Source: JBAZMA01 sp041649995 (lineage in GTDB: Bacteria > Omnitrophota > Gorgyraeia > Velamenicoccales > Velamenicoccaceae). From it: 64,000 nt of DNA. The translations under genes were made by a program, and so were the position numbers. This document shows, piece after piece, positions 15,794-24,147 of the stretch. The stretch is from NCBI GenBank assembly GCA_041649995.1, contig JBAZMA010000005.1, positions 52,776-116,775 of the forward strand, written 5' to 3'. Each line of letters opens with the position of its first letter. Position 1 is the stretch's first letter. The notes below the pieces were generated by a model. That model made no database searches. It was not told the DNA's origin and saw nothing but the letters and a program-made list of their open reading frames with translations.

Positions 15794-16912
15794 TTATGAA
15801 AGAGTGGCGGAAATGATGTCCGCGCTGGACTGGGGACGGGCCAAACGAAGAGCATTTTTACGGTAGGATTCGGCCATCCCGGGATGCTCCTTAAAGTCAA
15901 GGACGGCCTGCCGGATCGCATCGATATCGGAGGCGATCAGGCCCGCTTTCAGGGAACTGATCATGCGGGCGTTGATCATTTCCTGACCGGGCAGCAAACA
16001 GAAAAAAATCATGGGCAACCCCATGCTCAAAGCCTCTGTCACAGACAACCCGCCTGCTTTTGTAACCATCAGATCCGAAGCGCGCATCAATTCGTCCATA
16101 TTGTCCACGAAACCAAAGGCCCGCAGGGTCTCCTGACGCTTCTTTTGCAGGGCCTCCAGAAGCGCCTTGTTATGTCCGCAGACCACCAGAAGCTGCGCGT
16201 GGTCCCCGAGTGTGTCCACAAGGGTTTCAATCGGCCCGATGCCGATGCCCCCTGTCGCGATCAAGACCGTAAAACGCCCGGCCCGCGTGCCCAGGGATTC
16301 ATGAATCTCTGACCTCTGCCGGCCGCGAAGGAATTTTTCATCCAAAGGAATGCCTGTGACCCGGATATTCTTTTCAGGCACCCCTTTATTCAAAAGCAGC
16401 CTGCGCGTCGATTCCGCGGCGCAGCAATAAAGGTCTGTCAACGGATTGACCCAGAAGTTGTGAACGCCGTAATCGGTAACAACCGTGACCAGTTTCGTTT
16501 TGAGAAGGGATTTGGCTTTGGCATAAGCGGCCATTTCAGAGGCCAGAAACTGCGTGGAAAGGACGGCGTCAGGCTGCTCCTGTTGAAGGAAACGCAGAAA
16601 ACGCCCGCACATCCTGGCATCCGAAAATCGGCGCAAATGCACGTTCACCAACGACAAGAGCGGGGAGTCCGACAGTCTGTACAAGACAGCCCAGAGCCAC
16701 GGGAACCGGCTGATCAGCAGGGTATAACCGTCTGAATAAAGCGCCTTGATCCAGCGCGGCATGAAGTCCACAATATCCGCCGATATGACCTCGCACCCTG
16801 AATACCCGCGGGCCCGCCGTTCAAGCGCCTGCGCGGCTTTTTTGTGTCCTGCGCCGGCCGTCGCGTAAACAATCAGGATTTTTTTGATGCCGCACCCCGT
16901 CTGCTGGGTCAT
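15794..16912 (-). CDS. MGDG-synthase/UgtP-type glycosyltransferase (GT28-like)
   Basis: A 372-residue GT-B enzyme. The N-terminus has IVYATAGAGHKKAAQAL, the glycine-rich acceptor-binding motif of monogalactosyldiacylglycerol synthase and processive diacylglycerol glucosyltransferase families, and the C-terminal half has the MurG-like donor site (VTKAGGLSVTEALSMGLPMI near 290). Family members transfer sugar from a UDP donor to diacylglycerol at the inner face of the membrane, so a glycolipid product is likely, but the sugar and lipid are not readable from sequence. It lies four bases before priA and follows the GmhB-like gene by about a dozen bases. Confidence 0.8.
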   Translation of the reverse strand: MTQQTGCGIKKILIVYATAGAGHKKAAQALERRARGYSGCEVISADIVDFMPRWIKALYSDGYTLLISRFPWLWAVLYRLSDSPLLSLVNVHLRRFSDARMCGRFLRFLQQEQPDAVLSTQFLASEMAAYAKAKSLLKTKLVTVVTDYGVHNFWVNPLTDLYCCAAESTRRLLLNKGVPEKNIRVTGIPLDEKFLRGRQRSEIHESLGTRAGRFTVLIATGGIGIGPIETLVDTLGDHAQLLVVCGHNKALLEALQKKRQETLRAFGFVDNMDELMRASDLMVTKAGGLSVTEALSMGLPMIFFCLLPGQEMINARMISSLKAGLIASDIDAIRQAVLDFKEHPGMAESYRKNALRLARPQSSADIISATLS

Positions 16913-16924
16913 GAATGGGCTTAT

Positions 16925-17479
16925 TTAAGCTCTTTCGTACCGCTGGTCAATAATATGGCGCGCCGCGTCGAGCAGATTTCTGGCGATAAAATCCGGGATC
17001 ACGTCCCATCGCGACGCGTTTTTGAGTTTCTCTTTTCCCGAAAGAACAAGGATCGTTTTGCAGCCAAAAGCCCTGCCCGCCTTCACATCCAAAAGGCTGT
17101 CCCCGATAAAATACGTGCTCTTCAAATCCACGCGGCAGGCTTTGGTGGCTTTTTTCAACAATCCCGCCTTGGGTTTTCTGCAGGAACAGTTCATTTCGGT
17201 CGTATGGAGACAATAATAGACATCATCGATGCGCCCTCCATATTTGCGGATACCCTCAAGCATCCGGCCGGTAATCTCCTCTAAGGCCTTGCGCGAATAA
17301 AGGCCCTTGGAAACCCCTGCCTGGTTGGAGATCACATAAATCCGGAAACCCGCCTTTGTCAGCAGGCTGACGGCCTTCAGGACGCCGGGCAGGAAATGAA
17401 AATGGCGGACACCGGTCACGTATTTCCTGTCGCCCGGATAACGATTGATCACCCCATCCCTGTCGAGAAAAACGGTCAT
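16925..17479 (-). CDS. gmhB: HAD-IIIA phosphatase, GmhB / histidinol-phosphatase type
   Basis: A 184-residue haloacid dehalogenase-type phosphatase. The nucleophile motif is FLDRDGVIN with D6 and D8. A zinc-loop sequence YYCLHTTEMNCSCRKPK near 95-110 is the GmhB feature, and GDSLLDVKAGRAFG carries the final metal-binding aspartates. GmhB removes the 7-phosphate from heptose 1,7-bisphosphate during ADP- or GDP-heptose synthesis for lipopolysaccharide. The start shares one base with the upstream stop codon (TGATG). An earlier in-frame start lies inside the upstream gene and is unlikely. No other heptose-pathway gene is next to it, so a different sugar phosphate remains possible. Confidence 0.82.
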   Translation of the reverse strand: MTVFLDRDGVINRYPGDRKYVTGVRHFHFLPGVLKAVSLLTKAGFRIYVISNQAGVSKGLYSRKALEEITGRMLEGIRKYGGRIDDVYYCLHTTEMNCSCRKPKAGLLKKATKACRVDLKSTYFIGDSLLDVKAGRAFGCKTILVLSGKEKLKNASRWDVIPDFIARNLLDAARHIIDQRYERA

Positions 17480-18297
17480 CATGATGATTTTATTCCGATC
17501 GCGATGATATCGCGGCCCCACCATTTTTTTAATGCCAGGCTGATGGGATTGAAGGAGTGGTCTTCGCATCTGACCGAGGACCGCGCAAAATCCCGCAAGG
17601 CCCTGCGCAATTTTCCTGGCGTCATCACGTTGACATGCATCTGCTTTCCCTTGGCTCCCCTGTCCACCTGTATCCGGAAAATACGTCTTAAAAAATCCTT
17701 GAGGTTTTTCGGCCTGTACTTGCCTCGCAGGACCCTTAAAGGTTCCTTGATCATTTTGAAAGGGATGTCAAAAAAACGCTTGGTGGGGGACAGGTACTTT
17801 TCGTAATAAAAATTGGGAGTGGAAATAAAGACCCTTCCTCCCTTTTTTAAAATTTTATGGACCTTGGCGATCAGGTCGGAAACCTGTTTGTCGGTCAAAT
17901 GCTCGATGACCTCCACGATAAAGACCAGGTCGAATTCTTCATGAAAGTCGTACCGGCAGATATCCACGCATTCGGCGCGGGCCAGGTTGCGGTAAGCCGG
18001 AGGAATGGCCTGGATGGTTGTCCGGCAGAGTTCAATGGCCGCCTGGCTGTAATCCACGCCAAGGACATGAGCCCCCTTCGTGGCGCAATAATACAGAAGC
18101 TCGCCACGGCCGCATCCGATGTCTAGGATCCTCATGCCCTCCCGAACGCCCGCCCAGGCCATCACGCGTTCGAATTTAGGATGGATATGTTTATCCAAAC
18201 CTCCGAGAAATTCGCTGAACCCCTCATTATCGCGAAGGTAATAGTCCTTGTCGTAAATTTCGCTTGGGACTTCGCATTCCCTCTGTTCGTTGTCCAT
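17479..18297 (-). CDS. class I SAM-dependent methyltransferase
   Basis: A 272-residue cytoplasmic methyltransferase. Motif I is ILDIGCGRGELLYYCA at about 57-72, followed by VLGVDYSQAAIELC, DLVFIVEVIEHL and the post-motif GGRVFISTPNFYYEKY. The C-terminal third, rich in basic residues, is not family-diagnostic. AAGGAG lies just before the ATG. It heads a short operon with the GmhB-like phosphatase and the lipid glycosyltransferase, so a glycan or glycolipid substrate is plausible. Substrate cannot be read from the sequence. Confidence 0.78.
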   Translation of the reverse strand: MDNEQRECEVPSEIYDKDYYLRDNEGFSEFLGGLDKHIHPKFERVMAWAGVREGMRILDIGCGRGELLYYCATKGAHVLGVDYSQAAIELCRTTIQAIPPAYRNLARAECVDICRYDFHEEFDLVFIVEVIEHLTDKQVSDLIAKVHKILKKGGRVFISTPNFYYEKYLSPTKRFFDIPFKMIKEPLRVLRGKYRPKNLKDFLRRIFRIQVDRGAKGKQMHVNVMTPGKLRRALRDFARSSVRCEDHSFNPISLALKKWWGRDIIAIGIKSS

Positions 18298-18386
18298 CGC
18301 GCTCCTTTTTTAAAGCATCCTGAAGCGTCTTACATGCCTCCCCGAGGAGACATTTTCCATTTTTTATTATGAAACAGACGCAATAT

Positions 18387-18415
18387 ATGATAATATTAAA
18401 CGTGTTTTGAATCAA
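18387..18415 (-). promoter_or_regulatory. candidate promoter of the methyltransferase operon
   Basis: On the minus strand TTGATT, 17 bases, TATCAT. It shares its -35 region with a candidate plus-strand promoter, so the two divergent units may compete for polymerase. Confidence 0.4.
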
Positions 18416-18434
18416 GCCTTTAGCCTGTTAATTT
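18407..18434 (+). promoter_or_regulatory. candidate promoter of the radical SAM-GT9 pair
   Basis: TTGAAT, 16 bases, TAATTT, ending about 18 bases before the ATG. The -35 overlaps that of the divergent unit in the near-palindrome TTGAATCAA. Motif evidence only. Confidence 0.35.
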
Positions 18435-18452
18435 GACACGACTCACCTTGCC

Positions 18453-19547
18453 ATGAACTGGAAAACCATCCACACACTCAGCAGGGTCCGGCGTTATTGC
18501 CTCCCTCATTCTTTAAATAAGGAGCTTGGGAGGGCCCTGCGCCCTTACAAAAAAATCCCCGGCCTCACAAACATCAATTTTTCCTTCACGAATCTCTGCG
18601 CGGCCGATTGCATTTATTGCCCGTCCCAAAGAGGCGGGGGTACGGCCCGATTCATGTCCCGCTTGAGCCTGGAAACGATCCTGAAAGAATGCCGTTCCCG
18701 CGCTTTTCAGAAATTCCACAATATCCAGATCGTCTCCGCGGGGGAAAACGGGGATATTTTCCTGCATAAGGAATGCCTGGATTTTTTAAGAATGATCCGG
18801 CGGTTCCTGCCGGGAACAAAGGTTCAGGCTTATACAAATTTCCGGATGTTCTCGCCCCCCTTGATCGACGCCGTGCTTGGGGAAGGGCTGCTGGATTTCA
18901 TCGGCTGTAATATCGACGGGGCGGATCAGGAAAGTTATTTCAAGGTCAAGCGGACAGACTTGGGCGTCGTCACAAGCCACCTTTTCTATTTTCTCAAGAA
19001 ACGCCGCCGGTTGTGGAAAAATATCCCGCTCCATATCCAGGTCCTGACCTATCACGACTACGTCAAAAGCGTCCATAACTGCCTGGGGGTTTTCCCGGAA
19101 AAACTTCAGGGACAGCCGCCGGATACAGCCGTCCTGAAAGATGATTTTCCCCTCATCCGCGCCCAATTTCTTCCCTATCTCGACCACCCCAAAGACAAGA
19201 TCCTTCGCAGCGCGGTCATCGCGTGGGCCGAGCGTGACCAGCTCAAATATCCCGACGAGGCGGCCTGCGCCCTGGATTGCCCTCAGCTGGACCGCATTGA
19301 AAAAGAGGCTTTTATCGCCCCGGACGGCACCTGGTATGCCTGCTGCTGGGACGGAAAAAATGAATTGGCCCTAGGCAATGTCCTCAAAGAATCCTTCAAC
19401 GAGATCTACTTCGGAACAAAGCGCCGGCGCTTGATCGAATCGCTCAAACGCCGCGAATTCGCCCTCGTGGGAGGCCCTTGCGCGAAAATCCAATGCTGCC
19501 AGGAGCTCAAAATTCCCAAGGCTTCTTTTTCCGCTTGCCCCAAATGA
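18453..19547 (+). CDS. radical SAM protein with SPASM-like C-terminus
   Basis: A 364-residue radical SAM enzyme. The cluster-binding motif is C49-A-A-D-C53-I-Y-C56 in a FTNLCAADCIYCPSQ context. A GGEP-like beta strand reads VSAGENGDIFLH. Near the C-terminus a cysteine-rich segment (CALDCPQLDR, APDGTWYACCWDG, GPCAKIQCCQELK) resembles SPASM-type auxiliary cluster sites seen in enzymes that modify peptides or sugars. It is co-transcribed with the family 9 glycosyltransferase through a four-base overlap, which points to glycan or lipid-linked substrate, but no specific function is assignable. No Shine-Dalgarno is visible before the ATG. Confidence 0.78.
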   Translation: MNWKTIHTLSRVRRYCLPHSLNKELGRALRPYKKIPGLTNINFSFTNLCAADCIYCPSQRGGGTARFMSRLSLETILKECRSRAFQKFHNIQIVSAGENGDIFLHKECLDFLRMIRRFLPGTKVQAYTNFRMFSPPLIDAVLGEGLLDFIGCNIDGADQESYFKVKRTDLGVVTSHLFYFLKKRRRLWKNIPLHIQVLTYHDYVKSVHNCLGVFPEKLQGQPPDTAVLKDDFPLIRAQFLPYLDHPKDKILRSAVIAWAERDQLKYPDEAACALDCPQLDRIEKEAFIAPDGTWYACCWDGKNELALGNVLKESFNEIYFGTKRRRLIESLKRREFALVGGPCAKIQCCQELKIPKASFSACPK

Positions 19548-20659
19548 CCCCGCCCCGCGTTTTTCGAAATGTCCTTATTGTCCTGCCATACGGCATTGGC
19601 GACACCCTGTTCGCGTTCCCTCTCCTGAAGGCTTTAAAAAAACAGGCCGGCACGCTGCGTCTCGACGCCCTGGTGGGTTCCCGCACCGAACAGATTGTCG
19701 GCTTGTCCCCTTACGTGGACGACATCTTTGTCATCGACAAGGACAAATGGAAAACCATGCCGAAATGGAAAGTCCTGGGGGAAAAATTAGGGCTGTTGCG
19801 CCGCTTCAAACTCGCCGGGTATGATCTTATGGTCGATTTTTCCATGCAGCCGGAATATGCCTTCTGGGCCAAATTCTGGACGAGGACGCCCTTGCGGGCG
19901 GGTTTCAACTATAAAAAACGCAATCCGTTCCTCAACGCGCCTCTGGATATCCCTAAGGAAGGATTCGTCGAAAGGCCTGTCGTCGATTATGTGTGCGAAA
20001 TGGCGGGTAAGCTCGGAATAGACTTAAAAGACAGGAAGCCTGAACTGCGGATACCTTCAGCGACGCAGGACCGGTCTCTGGAACTGTTAAAAGGGTTGGG
20101 TTGGGATGGCGGGACCTATACGATCGTGGCCGCGGGCGGAGGAGCCACATGGGGCAAGGACGCGCATTTTAAACAATGGCCGGCCTCCCATTTCCCGGAA
20201 TTCCTGCGACTGATGGAAAAAGAGCGCGACCCCGGCACGATCGTCTTGCTCGGCTCGGCCGAGGAAAAAAAATCGGAAGAACATTTCGTTGGTCTTTCCC
20301 GGCACGTCCTGAACCTCTGCGGCCGGACAAATCTCCTGCAGGCCGCCGCGATTTTGAGCAAGGCCGGGCTTTTTATCGGAAACGACGGCGGTCTGGCGCA
20401 TCTGGCCGCCGCGCTCGATGTCCCCGTCATCTCTTTTTTCGGGCCCGCGGACCCGCGCGTCTACGCGCCTCTTTCCCATGCCTCGCCGGTGGTAACGATT
20501 TCCAAAGATATGGATTGCCGGCCCTGCTACCGCGGCTTTCGCTATAAAGATTGCCCTCACAATTCCTGTCTGACGGGATTAACGCCTTCTGAAGCCTGGC
20601 AGGAATTGAAAAAAAGCGGATTTTTGAAACAGCTCGACGGATTCAACCTGCAGATTTAA
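19544..20659 (+). CDS. family 9 glycosyltransferase (heptosyltransferase-like)
   Basis: A 371-residue GT-B glycosyltransferase of the GT9/ADP-heptose:LPS type. The N-terminal NVLIVLPYGIGDTLFAFPLL and the C-terminal GLFIGNDGGLAHLAAALDVPVISFFGP with a downstream P-x-Y are the family signatures; a CRPCYRGF-KDCPHNSC cysteine patch after the donor site is also common in GT9. It adds a sugar, often heptose, to lipid A-core or a related acceptor at the inner membrane. The ATG overlaps the radical SAM stop (ATGA). The final 17 bases overlap the end of the convergent methyltransferase gene. Confidence 0.85.
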   Translation: MTPPRVFRNVLIVLPYGIGDTLFAFPLLKALKKQAGTLRLDALVGSRTEQIVGLSPYVDDIFVIDKDKWKTMPKWKVLGEKLGLLRRFKLAGYDLMVDFSMQPEYAFWAKFWTRTPLRAGFNYKKRNPFLNAPLDIPKEGFVERPVVDYVCEMAGKLGIDLKDRKPELRIPSATQDRSLELLKGLGWDGGTYTIVAAGGGATWGKDAHFKQWPASHFPEFLRLMEKERDPGTIVLLGSAEEKKSEEHFVGLSRHVLNLCGRTNLLQAAAILSKAGLFIGNDGGLAHLAAALDVPVISFFGPADPRVYAPLSHASPVVTISKDMDCRPCYRGFRYKDCPHNSCLTGLTPSEAWQELKKSGFLKQLDGFNLQI

Positions 20660-21599
20660 CCAAAAACAAGGCGCCCAGAAAGAATTCCCTTGGGCAGTCA
20701 TCCTTTAGAATTTCGTTGCCGAAAATTTTAAGCCCGCTGGGCTCCAGAATATCCCTCGCCAGGGCTTCTTTGTGCCCAAAACGCAAACCCTGATCTGTCC
20801 ATGGATCCTTGCGCTGCGCGTTGAAATCAAACGTGAGCGCCGCCATCCCTCCGGGTTTTAGCACACGCGCGATCTCTCCCATTGTCCTCCTGCGCACTTG
20901 GGGGGACAAATGTTCAAGCACGCAGATACAGTAAACTTTATCGAAGGTATCCCTGGAAAAAGGCAAGGGCCGGGCAAGATCCCTGTTATAGACGCGCATA
21001 TTCCAATCCATTGCCCGCGAGACATGGCGCGCGTTATAGATCAAACCATAGTGACCGACATCATAATCCAGGACATGGGTTTGGCAACCCAGCGATGCCA
21101 GGTAAAAGGAAAAAAGCGTTGAAGCCCCGCCCAGGTCCAAAACGGTATCCGCCGGTCCAGGACAGGCGTGTGCAAGAACGAACGTATTCTCCCAAAGTTT
21201 TCTTCGTTCAGGTTCCGGCCTGAAATCCTTCTGTTTGAAGTTTCCCGCCGAATTTGTGGCCCTCAAGCCGCTATCCTGCAAGCTCCTGCGTAATGACGCC
21301 AGGGATTCCGCGTAGGTTTGAGATGCCGCGGTAGCGAGATCTTCGTCTTGCGACATGATACTCTTATTAACCAAAGGCCCTGAAACTTCACCCAGGCTGA
21401 CCTCAGACGCAAAAGCAGGTGCTGGAAAGATCACTGCTGTCTGCCTCTTTCTGGTGGTCAGCCTTTTGAACAATGAATCGCGCAGTTTTGAAAAAAGAAG
21501 ATAAAACCGGTATGTCAGAGGGATATACGGCGGAACAATATCATCGGAAAACAGAATCCTGAATGTCGCGCTTTGAGAGAGTTTTTTATGTGCTTTCAT
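20643..21599 (-). CDS. class I SAM-dependent methyltransferase with long N-terminus
   Basis: A 318-residue protein. Residues 1-135 are a basic N-terminal extension without a family I recognise. The methyltransferase fold follows: VLDLGGASTLFSFYLASLG near 152-170, THVLDYDVG, FDKVYCICVLEHL and LKPGGMAALTFDF. The acceptor is unknown; being the last gene of the large glycan locus, a sugar methyltransferase role is plausible. It is separated from the carbamoyltransferase by about 70 bases and converges with the plus-strand GT9 gene. Confidence 0.72.
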   Translation of the reverse strand: MKAHKKLSQSATFRILFSDDIVPPYIPLTYRFYLLFSKLRDSLFKRLTTRKRQTAVIFPAPAFASEVSLGEVSGPLVNKSIMSQDEDLATAASQTYAESLASLRRSLQDSGLRATNSAGNFKQKDFRPEPERRKLWENTFVLAHACPGPADTVLDLGGASTLFSFYLASLGCQTHVLDYDVGHYGLIYNARHVSRAMDWNMRVYNRDLARPLPFSRDTFDKVYCICVLEHLSPQVRRRTMGEIARVLKPGGMAALTFDFNAQRKDPWTDQGLRFGHKEALARDILEPSGLKIFGNEILKDDCPREFFLGALFLVKSAG

Positions 21600-21670
21600 A
21601 ACAAAGCCTTACTCTGCTGCCATCCTGGAGGCGAGGCGATGAAAGGTATCACGGGTCAGGTTGCAGGGCT

Positions 21671-23380
21671 TCACTTTTTCACCAAATAATCGCCGATGGC
21701 CAGATATTCCAGGCCGCTTTCTTTGAACATGAGGATCGCGTCCTGCGGCGAGCAAACCATAGCTTCTCCCCGGCGGTTCAGGGATGTGTTGATGACAACC
21801 GGAACTCCGGCCTTCTGCTGGAACAGCTTGATCAATCTGTAATACCTGGGATTCAGACGCTCTTCCACGATTTGCGGCCTGCATGTGCCGTCGATATGTA
21901 CCGCTTCCGGGATCCGCTCCCTCCATTCATGGGCAACCTCGAAGGCCAGCGTCATAAAAGGCGAGGGGTGATCTGTCCCAAGGATCTCAGCCGCGTGTTC
22001 CTTCAGGATTGAAGGACAGAAAGGTCTCCACTTTTCCCGGAATTTGATGATCGCGTTGATACGGTCATTGGTCCCCCGGACCTTCGGATTGCCAAGAATG
22101 CTGCGGTTGCCCAGGGCCCTGGGTCCCCATTCCATCCTGCCCTGGAACCACCCGACGATTTTTCCTTCCGCCAGAAGACTTGAGGCTTTTTCGCAAATAT
22201 CGCCGGACTTTTCAAACGCAAATCCCGAAGACCGCAAAACCGCCTCAATCTCCGATGGCGAATATTCCGGACCGTAATAGGCGTGTTCCATGGGCTCGAT
22301 CCGTTCTCCGTTCTGGGCGGCAACATAAACAGCGGCGCCCAGAGAACCGCCCGCGTCATGCGAGGCAGGCTGGACCCATAGCCGCTTGACCAGAGGGTGC
22401 TTCAGCAAAACCCTGTTTAAGGAAACGTTCAGCGCGCAGCCCCCGGCGAAACACACTTGACCGTGCTTTTTAAGCTCACCCGACAGATACGTTTCCAGAA
22501 GCTTGATGGTCATGTCCTCGAGCTTCTTCTGGGTGGAGGCGGCAATATGGATATACGGCACATTCAGCTCATCCCCCTGGCGCTCGGGTCCGAATTCATC
22601 GACCATTTTCCGGGCATAGACCTTATCCAGCCGCGCACGCTTGGAACGGGGAACCCAAACGTATTCATCGTGACAACGATATGTTTTGCGTTGATCATCC
22701 CACCAGAGGATATGGTCGAGATTCGCCTTCCAGGCGTCTCCGAAAGGAGCCATGCCCATGACCTTGTATTCGCCGTCCTCCCGTTCGAAACCCAGATATT
22801 CCGTCATGGTCGAATAAAAATTCCCGAGGGAATCAGGGGCAATGATCTCCTTGATCTTGCGGATGGACTGCCCCTGGCCCGTGCCGATCATGGTCGAGAC
22901 AATCTCACCACCCCCGTCGATGGACAGGACAGCCGCTTCCCGAAAGCCTGAAAGAAAAAAACTGGAAGCGGCATGGGCCATGTGATGCTCGATCCAGTGG
23001 ATCTTCGGCCTCAGGCCGCCAAAACCTGAAGAGGCAAGGGTCTTCTCGATAAAACAAGCCTGCCCCCTGTATTCCTGTCTGTTGCGGAAGAATTTTTTCC
23101 ATGCACGGGAAGGGTTGGAGGGAAATATCCGGAAAAAATATTCAAGCCTCTTTTCCCTCAAGGCCGCGACATTCCAGGGAAAAGCGACCGCGTCGATATC
23201 TTCAGGCGTCAGGCCCGCGACCTTCAGGCAGTATCTGACGGATTCGGCAGGACACTGGTCCTTGGCATGTTTTTTTCTGCTGAAGCGCTCTTCCTCAACG
23301 GCAGCGACCAGCTTTCCGTCTATCAAAAGCGCGGCGGAGGCGTCGTGTCCGAAAGGAGCGGCCAAACCTAAAATTTTCAT
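21671..23380 (-). CDS. NodU/CmcH-family carbamoyltransferase
   Basis: A 569-residue O-carbamoyltransferase. The N-terminal TsaD-like half starts ILGLAAPFGHDASAALLIDG and holds the metal-binding H132-H133-MA-H136 in WIEHHMAHAASSF; the C-terminal YrdC-like half has GRMEWGPRALGNRSILG and the NTSLNRRGEAMVCSP phrase. The family moves a carbamoyl group from carbamoyl phosphate through carbamoyl-AMP to a hydroxyl on sugars or antibiotics. Here it follows a glycosyltransferase with a four-base overlap, so a glycan hydroxyl is the likely acceptor. Length and motifs are complete. Confidence 0.88.
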   Translation of the reverse strand: MKILGLAAPFGHDASAALLIDGKLVAAVEEERFSRKKHAKDQCPAESVRYCLKVAGLTPEDIDAVAFPWNVAALREKRLEYFFRIFPSNPSRAWKKFFRNRQEYRGQACFIEKTLASSGFGGLRPKIHWIEHHMAHAASSFFLSGFREAAVLSIDGGGEIVSTMIGTGQGQSIRKIKEIIAPDSLGNFYSTMTEYLGFEREDGEYKVMGMAPFGDAWKANLDHILWWDDQRKTYRCHDEYVWVPRSKRARLDKVYARKMVDEFGPERQGDELNVPYIHIAASTQKKLEDMTIKLLETYLSGELKKHGQVCFAGGCALNVSLNRVLLKHPLVKRLWVQPASHDAGGSLGAAVYVAAQNGERIEPMEHAYYGPEYSPSEIEAVLRSSGFAFEKSGDICEKASSLLAEGKIVGWFQGRMEWGPRALGNRSILGNPKVRGTNDRINAIIKFREKWRPFCPSILKEHAAEILGTDHPSPFMTLAFEVAHEWRERIPEAVHIDGTCRPQIVEERLNPRYYRLIKLFQQKAGVPVVINTSLNRRGEAMVCSPQDAILMFKESGLEYLAIGDYLVKK

Positions 23381-24147
23381 AAGTTTTTCTTGTTTTTCTC
23401 ATCCAGCATCTGCCGAAACTTGGCATAGCTGATCAGCTGATACATGGTATCGAAAAACGCGACCATAAAGCCCACATATCCGTCCTTCCATCCCTTTTTC
23501 CTGAGGTAGCGCCGGAAAAACCTGTCGATCGCCCTCCAGGCGATCTTCCCCTGCCCCATTTTCCGGTTTGTCGTGACCCACTTCTGGGCCTCCAGCGTCG
23601 TCTGTCGGTTCAGGCTCGCGAGAAAATGCGTAAAATCAGGATATCCCTTATGGATGATGTCGGATTTCAAATGCCCGCAGGACCCCTGGACCTCGACCCG
23701 GGGATGGACAACGGCGTCTTCGTATTTGAATTTCTCCTTGCGGAAAAGCCTCACCTTGGCCGCCGGATACCATCCGCCGTGACGGACCCAGTAACCGCCG
23801 ATAAAATTACGCAAAGGCACGGAAAAACAGGCGTGTTCTGTCGAAGCAAGGGCCTGGGAAATCTCCCGCTTCAATTCTTCCGTCACGGTTTCATCGGCAT
23901 CCAGGCTCAAAACCCAGCTGTTTTTAGCCTGGGCGTAGGCCCAATTGCGGTGAGTCCCTTCGACCTCCATCTTGCGCAGGATCACCTTATCCGCCGCGCC
24001 CTGGGCGATCTTGACCGTTGCGTCCGTGCTTAAGTCATCGACGACAATGATCTCATCCGCCCAGTCTTTTAAGGATTGAATGCATGCGGAAATATTCTCT
24101 TCCTCGTTCTTGGTCAGGATAACCGCGGTCAAAGGTATTTTAGCCAT
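23377..24147 (-). CDS. family 2 glycosyltransferase, WaaE/KdtX-like
   Basis: A 256-residue GT-A enzyme with PLTAVILTKNEEENI at the N-terminus, VVDDLSTDAT, the DxD-type SLDADETV near residue 85, and a WVRHGGWYPAAKVRLFRK segment typical of the WaaE-like lipopolysaccharide core glucosyltransferases. No membrane segments. It overlaps the neighbouring aminotransferase and carbamoyltransferase genes by a few bases on each side. The sugar transferred is not readable. Confidence 0.82.
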   Translation of the reverse strand: MAKIPLTAVILTKNEEENISACIQSLKDWADEIIVVDDLSTDATVKIAQGAADKVILRKMEVEGTHRNWAYAQAKNSWVLSLDADETVTEELKREISQALASTEHACFSVPLRNFIGGYWVRHGGWYPAAKVRLFRKEKFKYEDAVVHPRVEVQGSCGHLKSDIIHKGYPDFTHFLASLNRQTTLEAQKWVTTNRKMGQGKIAWRAIDRFFRRYLRKKGWKDGYVGFMVAFFDTMYQLISYAKFRQMLDEKNKKNL

